Positions 30,692 through 33,548 of a DNA stretch of 33,548 bases are shown here, one piece after another; positions within the stretch are counted from its first letter, which is position 1; every line of letters starts with the position of its first letter. A program made the position numbers and the translations under genes. Source of the DNA: Curtobacterium pusillum (GTDB taxonomy: Bacteria; Actinomycetota; Actinomycetes; Actinomycetales; Microbacteriaceae); the NCBI RefSeq assembly GCF_007680845.1, contig NZ_VEIY01000013.1, forward strand, positions 1-33,548. Reading direction: 5' to 3'. Under the pieces are notes generated by a model. It was given only the letters and a program-made list of their open reading frames with translations, was not told where the DNA came from and searched no databases.

Positions 30692-30903
30692 CGGCTGGTT
30701 CCACGGCACCCGACTCACGTGAGCGCGGCTCAGCGAGCGCTCGGGACGGCATCGGAGCGGGCTGCACCCGACGGCACTTCCTGAGACGAACCGCAGGAAC
30801 TCCCCGCGGCTGCCCAGGGGAGTTCAGGTTCGTGACCAATACGTTACCTTCTCGGGTCGTCTCGTCATCTGCTCGGGCCGGCTCGTCCGACCCGGAAGGA
30901 ACC
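30692..30903 (+). terminator. Intergenic region with bulged 16-bp stem (30786-30833) and NlpC/P60 promoter
   Basis: GAACTCCCC (30797-30805) pairs with GGGGAGTTC (30817-30825), and the outer ACGAACC (30786-30792) pairs with GGTTCGT (30827-30833). It is a probable terminator of the preceding gene. Just after it, GTGACCAATACGTTACC contains a possible -10 (TACGTT) and two GTNAC-like half-sites. CTCACGTGAG at 30714-30723 is a perfect palindrome. No gene is visible. Confidence 0.6.
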
Positions 30904-31869
30904 ATGGGACGCCACGCACTCCCCGCAGCACCAGACGGCCGCGCCGTTGCTCCTCGGACCGCCGCACCCGAGACCGCTGCACCGGAAGTCGTCCCCGCCG
31001 GACCGGACGCCGAGCTGCGCCGCCCCCGCGGCCGCCGTTCCGCCTTCGGCCCCGCCGTCGCCCGGTCGACCTTCGTGGAGCACGCCAAGCCCGCTCGCAC
31101 CGTCTCGCTGTCGCCGGCCCGCCCGGTCGCCTCGACCGCGGTCGCCGGGTCGGCCGTGCTGAGCCGTTCCGCCGCGCGCCGAGCCGAGCGCGCCGCGGAT
31201 CCCCGACACATCCGCCGTGCCGCGAACGCCAAGCGCGCGGCGATCCTCCTCGCACCGGCCCTCGCGGTCACCTCGAGCCTGACACTCGCGGTCCCTGCGA
31301 ACGCCGCCACCCCCTCGACCGCCGCGCACCACGGCACCACGACCTCGCAGCTGACGCAGACCTACACGGTCGCCCGCGACGTCCAGGTCCCGGTCGTGTC
31401 GACCGACGGCATGACGACCACCACCACGATCGTGTCCTACCCGACGATCGTCACGCAGTTCGGCGTGACCACGGGCCAGGCCGAGACCGCGATCTCGAAG
31501 ATCCTCTCGGCGGGCGGCGACCGGGCGACCGTCGTCTCCACCGCCCTGCAGTACATGGGCGACCCGTACGTCGAGGGCGGCGCGAGCCACGAGGGCATCG
31601 ATTGCTCCGGCCTCACGATGGTCGCGTACGCAGCCGTGGGCATCCCACTCGTGCACTACGTCCCGACGCAGGACGCAGCTGCCACGACGATCCCGGAGTC
31701 CGAGGCGCAGCCGGGCGACCTGGTCGTCTACGACAACGAGGACCACGTCGGCATGTACCTCGGCGACGGCCTCGTCCTGCAGGCCCCGCACCCGGGCGCC
31801 GTGGTCGACATCGTTCCGATGTACTCGGCCGCGCACCACTTCGCGCGCGTCCTCCCGGCCGGCAGCTGA
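30904..31869 (+). CDS. NlpC/P60 (C40) family cell-wall peptidase
   Basis: The 321-residue protein has an Arg/Ala-rich N-terminal stretch of about 105 residues, then a hydrophobic export segment RAAILLAPALAVTSSLTLAV ending ANAAT (about 110-135), a Thr-rich spacer, and a C-terminal NlpC/P60 domain (about 205-321). The catalytic residues are C234 (IDCSGL), H281 (EDHVGMYLG) and H296 (APHPG). It probably cleaves peptidoglycan stem peptides outside the membrane. ATG 30904 has GGAAGGA upstream. The long N-terminal part before the export segment could be a cytosolic anchor. If translation began inside it, the signal would be of normal length. Confidence 0.9.
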   Translation: MGRHALPAAPDGRAVAPRTAAPETAAPEVVPAGPDAELRRPRGRRSAFGPAVARSTFVEHAKPARTVSLSPARPVASTAVAGSAVLSRSAARRAERAADPRHIRRAANAKRAAILLAPALAVTSSLTLAVPANAATPSTAAHHGTTTSQLTQTYTVARDVQVPVVSTDGMTTTTTIVSYPTIVTQFGVTTGQAETAISKILSAGGDRATVVSTALQYMGDPYVEGGASHEGIDCSGLTMVAYAAVGIPLVHYVPTQDAAATTIPESEAQPGDLVVYDNEDHVGMYLGDGLVLQAPHPGAVVDIVPMYSAAHHFARVLPAGS

Positions 31870-31903
31870 CCGGCACCTCCGTCGCGACGCGGTGGCGCCG
31901 TGG

Positions 31904-31938
31904 GGGTGACCCGACGCCGGACGTGACCGGCGTCACCC
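31904..31938 (+). terminator. Bulged hairpin between the NlpC/P60 gene and rlmN
   Basis: GGGTGA (31904-31909) and CGCCGG (31915-31920) pair with the continuous strand CCGGCGTCACCC (31927-31938), leaving a 5-nt bulge and a 6-nt loop. It is a likely terminator of the peptidase gene, placed just upstream of the rlmN promoter. Confidence 0.5.
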
Positions 31939-31957
31939 ACGCGCACCGTGCCTCCCG

Positions 31958-31963
31958 TAAGCT
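31958..31963 (+). promoter_or_regulatory. -10 box of rlmN (leaderless)
   Basis: TAAGCT lies 6 nt before ATG 31970. The GGAG between them is too close to the ATG to be a ribosome site, so a leaderless transcript is likely. Confidence 0.5.
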
Positions 31964-31969
31964 GGAGTG

Positions 31970-33202
31970 ATGGCCACCGAGACCCGCACCCCCTTCGAAG
32001 AGCAGCGCTCTGCTCGTCCGCAGGTGCTCCCGCGCACCGAGGGCTGGACGCAGGCGACCGACACGGCGGGGCGGCCGCTGCTGCAGTTCGCGTCCCCGAA
32101 GAAGGGCAAGCCGCCGGTTCACCTCGCCGATCTGACGGTCGAGGAACGCGTGGCGAAGGTCAAGGAACTCGGGCTGCCGGGCTTCCGCGCCAAGCAGCTC
32201 GCGACCCACTACTTCACGCACTACACGTCCGACCCGGCGAAGATGACGGACCTGCCGGCGGCCCAGCGCGAGGAACTCGTTGCGGGCATGCTCCCGCCGC
32301 TCCTCACCGAGACCCGGCGTCTGGCGACGGACAACGGCGACACGATCAAGTTCCTCTGGAAGCTGCACGACGGCGCCCTGGTCGAATCGGTGCTCATGCG
32401 GTACCCGGGGCGCATCACGCTCTGCGTGTCGTCCCAGGCGGGCTGCGGGATGAACTGCCCGTTCTGCGCGACCGGGCAGCAGGGCCTCACTCGGAACATG
32501 TCCACCGCCGAGATCATCGAGCAGATCGTGCGGGCGAACGCCGCCATCGCCGCCGGTGAGCTCGGGGGAGACCCACGCAAGGGCGGGCACGACCGCGTCG
32601 ACGCCGAGCGCGTGACGAACATCGTGTTCATGGGCATGGGGGAACCGCTGGCGAACTACAAGCGCGTGATGGACGCCGTCCGCACGATGGTGGCGCCGCA
32701 GCCGAACGGCCTCGGGATGAGTGCCCGGGGCATCACGATCTCCACGGTGGGGCTGGTCCCCGCGATCAACAAGCTCGCCGACGAGGACATCCCCGTCACC
32801 TTCGCGCTCTCCCTGCACGCGCCGGACGACGAACTCCGCGACGAGCTCATCCCGGTGAACTCGCGGTGGAAGGCCGACGAAGCGATCGACGCCGCGCACA
32901 ACTACTTCGTCAAGACCGGTCGTCGGGTCTCGATCGAGTACGCGCTCATCAAGGACATGAACGACCACGCCTGGCGGGCGGACCTGCTCGCGGAGAAGCT
33001 CAACAAGCGCGGCAAGGGGTGGGTGCACGTCAACCCGATCCCGCTCAACCCGACGCCCGGCTCCGTGTGGACCTCGTCCGAGGTGCACGTGCAGGACGAG
33101 TTCGTCCGTCGGCTCAACGCCGCCGGCATCCCGACGACCCTCCGCGACACCCGCGGCAAGGAGATCGACGGCGCGTGCGGTCAGTTGGCCGCCGCCGAGT
33201 AG
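31970..33202 (+). CDS. rlmN: 23S rRNA A2503 / tRNA A37 C2-methyltransferase RlmN
   Basis: The 410-residue radical-SAM enzyme methylates C2 of adenosine in 23S rRNA and some tRNAs. The [4Fe-4S] motif CGMNCPFC has C159, C163 and C166. The two mechanistic cysteines are C152 (LCVSSQAGC) and C403 (GACGQL). GMGEPLANY and the end TTLRDTRGKEIDGACGQL are also diagnostic. The N-terminal domain holds PGFRAKQLATHYF. ATG 31970 was chosen over GTG 31967 because of the TAAGCT box. It is slightly longer than the E. coli protein owing to an N-terminal extension and a GELGGDPRKGGHDRVD insert. Confidence 0.97.
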   Translation: MATETRTPFEEQRSARPQVLPRTEGWTQATDTAGRPLLQFASPKKGKPPVHLADLTVEERVAKVKELGLPGFRAKQLATHYFTHYTSDPAKMTDLPAAQREELVAGMLPPLLTETRRLATDNGDTIKFLWKLHDGALVESVLMRYPGRITLCVSSQAGCGMNCPFCATGQQGLTRNMSTAEIIEQIVRANAAIAAGELGGDPRKGGHDRVDAERVTNIVFMGMGEPLANYKRVMDAVRTMVAPQPNGLGMSARGITISTVGLVPAINKLADEDIPVTFALSLHAPDDELRDELIPVNSRWKADEAIDAAHNYFVKTGRRVSIEYALIKDMNDHAWRADLLAEKLNKRGKGWVHVNPIPLNPTPGSVWTSSEVHVQDEFVRRLNAAGIPTTLRDTRGKEIDGACGQLAAAE

Positions 33203-33219
33203 ACGGCTGGTCTGGTCTT

Positions 33220-33259
33220 GACGGGAGGCGCGGTGCGGGTTCGCACCGTGCCTTCTGTC
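33220..33259. repeat. Palindrome copy D, diverged, after rlmN
   Basis: The left arm GACGGGAGGCGCGGTGCG (33220-33237) and right arm (33242-33259) pair at 15 of 18 positions around a 4-nt loop. The three mismatches are all C to T in the right arm, which leaves G-U pairs in RNA. It is the likely rlmN terminator and the fourth member of the repeat family. Confidence 0.75.
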
Positions 33260-33327
33260 GTTCCTGGGCTCCCGATCCGCGTGTTTCCGGGCCTCGCGGC
33301 TGCGACACGCCCGGGATGTGGGGCGGG

Positions 33328-33357
33328 TTGGTGCTCCCGTTCACCTCTGCGTAAAGT
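33328..33357 (+). promoter_or_regulatory. Probable rRNA operon promoter
   Basis: -35 TTGGTG (33328-33333), an 18-bp spacer and -10 TAAAGT (33352-33357) lie about 140 bp before the boxA-like element. Transcription would start near 33364. Confidence 0.5.
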
Positions 33358-33490
33358 AATCACTCGTTGCCGCTGAGGCGGAGAACGGAACGGCCGGAAC
33401 GGTCGCCTCCGAGTCTCGCCCGGGCAACGAAACCAGCCTCTCTGACGATGTCCGCTCATCGCGGTCGGAGTGGGGGGTGCGTCTGGTCCT

Positions 33491-33510
33491 TGAGAACTCA
33501 ACAGCGTGCA
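33491..33510 (+). promoter_or_regulatory. boxA-like antitermination element of the rrn leader
   Basis: TTGAGAACTCAACAGCGTGC closely resembles the conserved boxA region of actinobacterial 16S leaders. The AT-richer sequence after it (33511-33548) is typical of the leader. The 16S gene should begin beyond the right edge. Confidence 0.75.
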
Positions 33511-33548
33511 CATTGTCAATGCCAATTTATTGACCCCGTGACTCATCA

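Noticed and set aside
30692..30903. c-di-AMP (ydaO-type) riboswitch before the NlpC/P60 gene
   Set aside because: The likely leader is only about 55 nt and the conserved ydaO segments are not seen.
33181..33546. 121-residue minus-strand frame at the right end
   Set aside because: It runs through the rrn promoter and boxA-like leader and shows no domain.

Overview
The window is very GC-rich, densely packed DNA from an actinobacterium. Gene content (Arr, RlmN, NlpC/P60 protein), many apparently leaderless starts, and an rRNA-operon leader of the type with TTGAGAACTCAACAGCGTGC at the right edge suggest Microbacteriaceae, most likely a plant-associated genus such as Curtobacterium. The genus is an inference. 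No insertion sequence, tRNA gene, CRISPR array or phage gene was seen, and no 16S sequence is inside the window.

Left part (1-11.9 kb): the tail of an unidentified gene; a quinone-oxidoreductase-like gene divergent from a TetR regulator with a perfect palindrome between them; an Arr rifamycin ADP-ribosyltransferase; an ABC-2 export operon with a lipoprotein; a DHFR-like (RibD C-terminal) reductase; a secreted GH43 glycosidase; a cytosolic Ser/Thr kinase with a GAF-like domain; a beta-hydroxyacid-dehydrogenase-like gene broken by a G-run frameshift; a TPR protein; a DUF6807 protein and a methyltransferase. Middle left (12.2-16.0 kb): one 1271-residue protein joining a cellulose-synthase-like GT2 glycosyltransferase to a complete acyltransferase-3/SGNH O-acetyltransferase.

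The centre (16.1-25.7 kb) is the most coherent system. A FadR-type GntR regulator diverges from a six-gene, overlapping operon: MFS transporter, erythrulose kinase (LerK), RpiB-like isomerase (DerI), TIM-like isomerase (LerI), 3-oxo-isoapionate decarboxylase (OiaC) and D-apionate oxidoisomerase (ApnO). The operon converges on D-apionate lactonase (ApnL), which diverges from an SDR dehydrogenase. Together these predict: apiose -> (SDR?) apionolactone -> (ApnL) D-apionate -> (ApnO) 3-oxo-isoapionate -> (OiaC) L-erythrulose -> (LerK) L-erythrulose 1-phosphate -> (LerI) D-erythrulose 4-phosphate -> (DerI) D-erythrose 4-phosphate. Three copies of GGTCAACCGGTT, in the two divergent promoter regions, define a small GntR regulon. 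Apiose is a plant cell-wall and glycoside sugar, which fits the GH43 enzyme nearby.

Right part (25.7-33.5 kb): a DUF1648 membrane protein with its YtrA-type GntR regulator; a small orphan protein; an alpha/beta hydrolase; a MocR/PdxR-type regulator divergent from a flavin split-barrel protein that also carries a G-run frameshift; an NlpC/P60 cell-wall peptidase; rlmN; and the promoter and boxA-like leader of an rRNA operon.

Between genes there is a family of long palindromes sharing the core GGAGGCGCGG...CCGCGCCTCC. One copy lies inside the TPR gene and a half copy lies in the linker of the glycosyltransferase-acyltransferase fusion. All functions are read from sequence motifs by eye; no database search was run.
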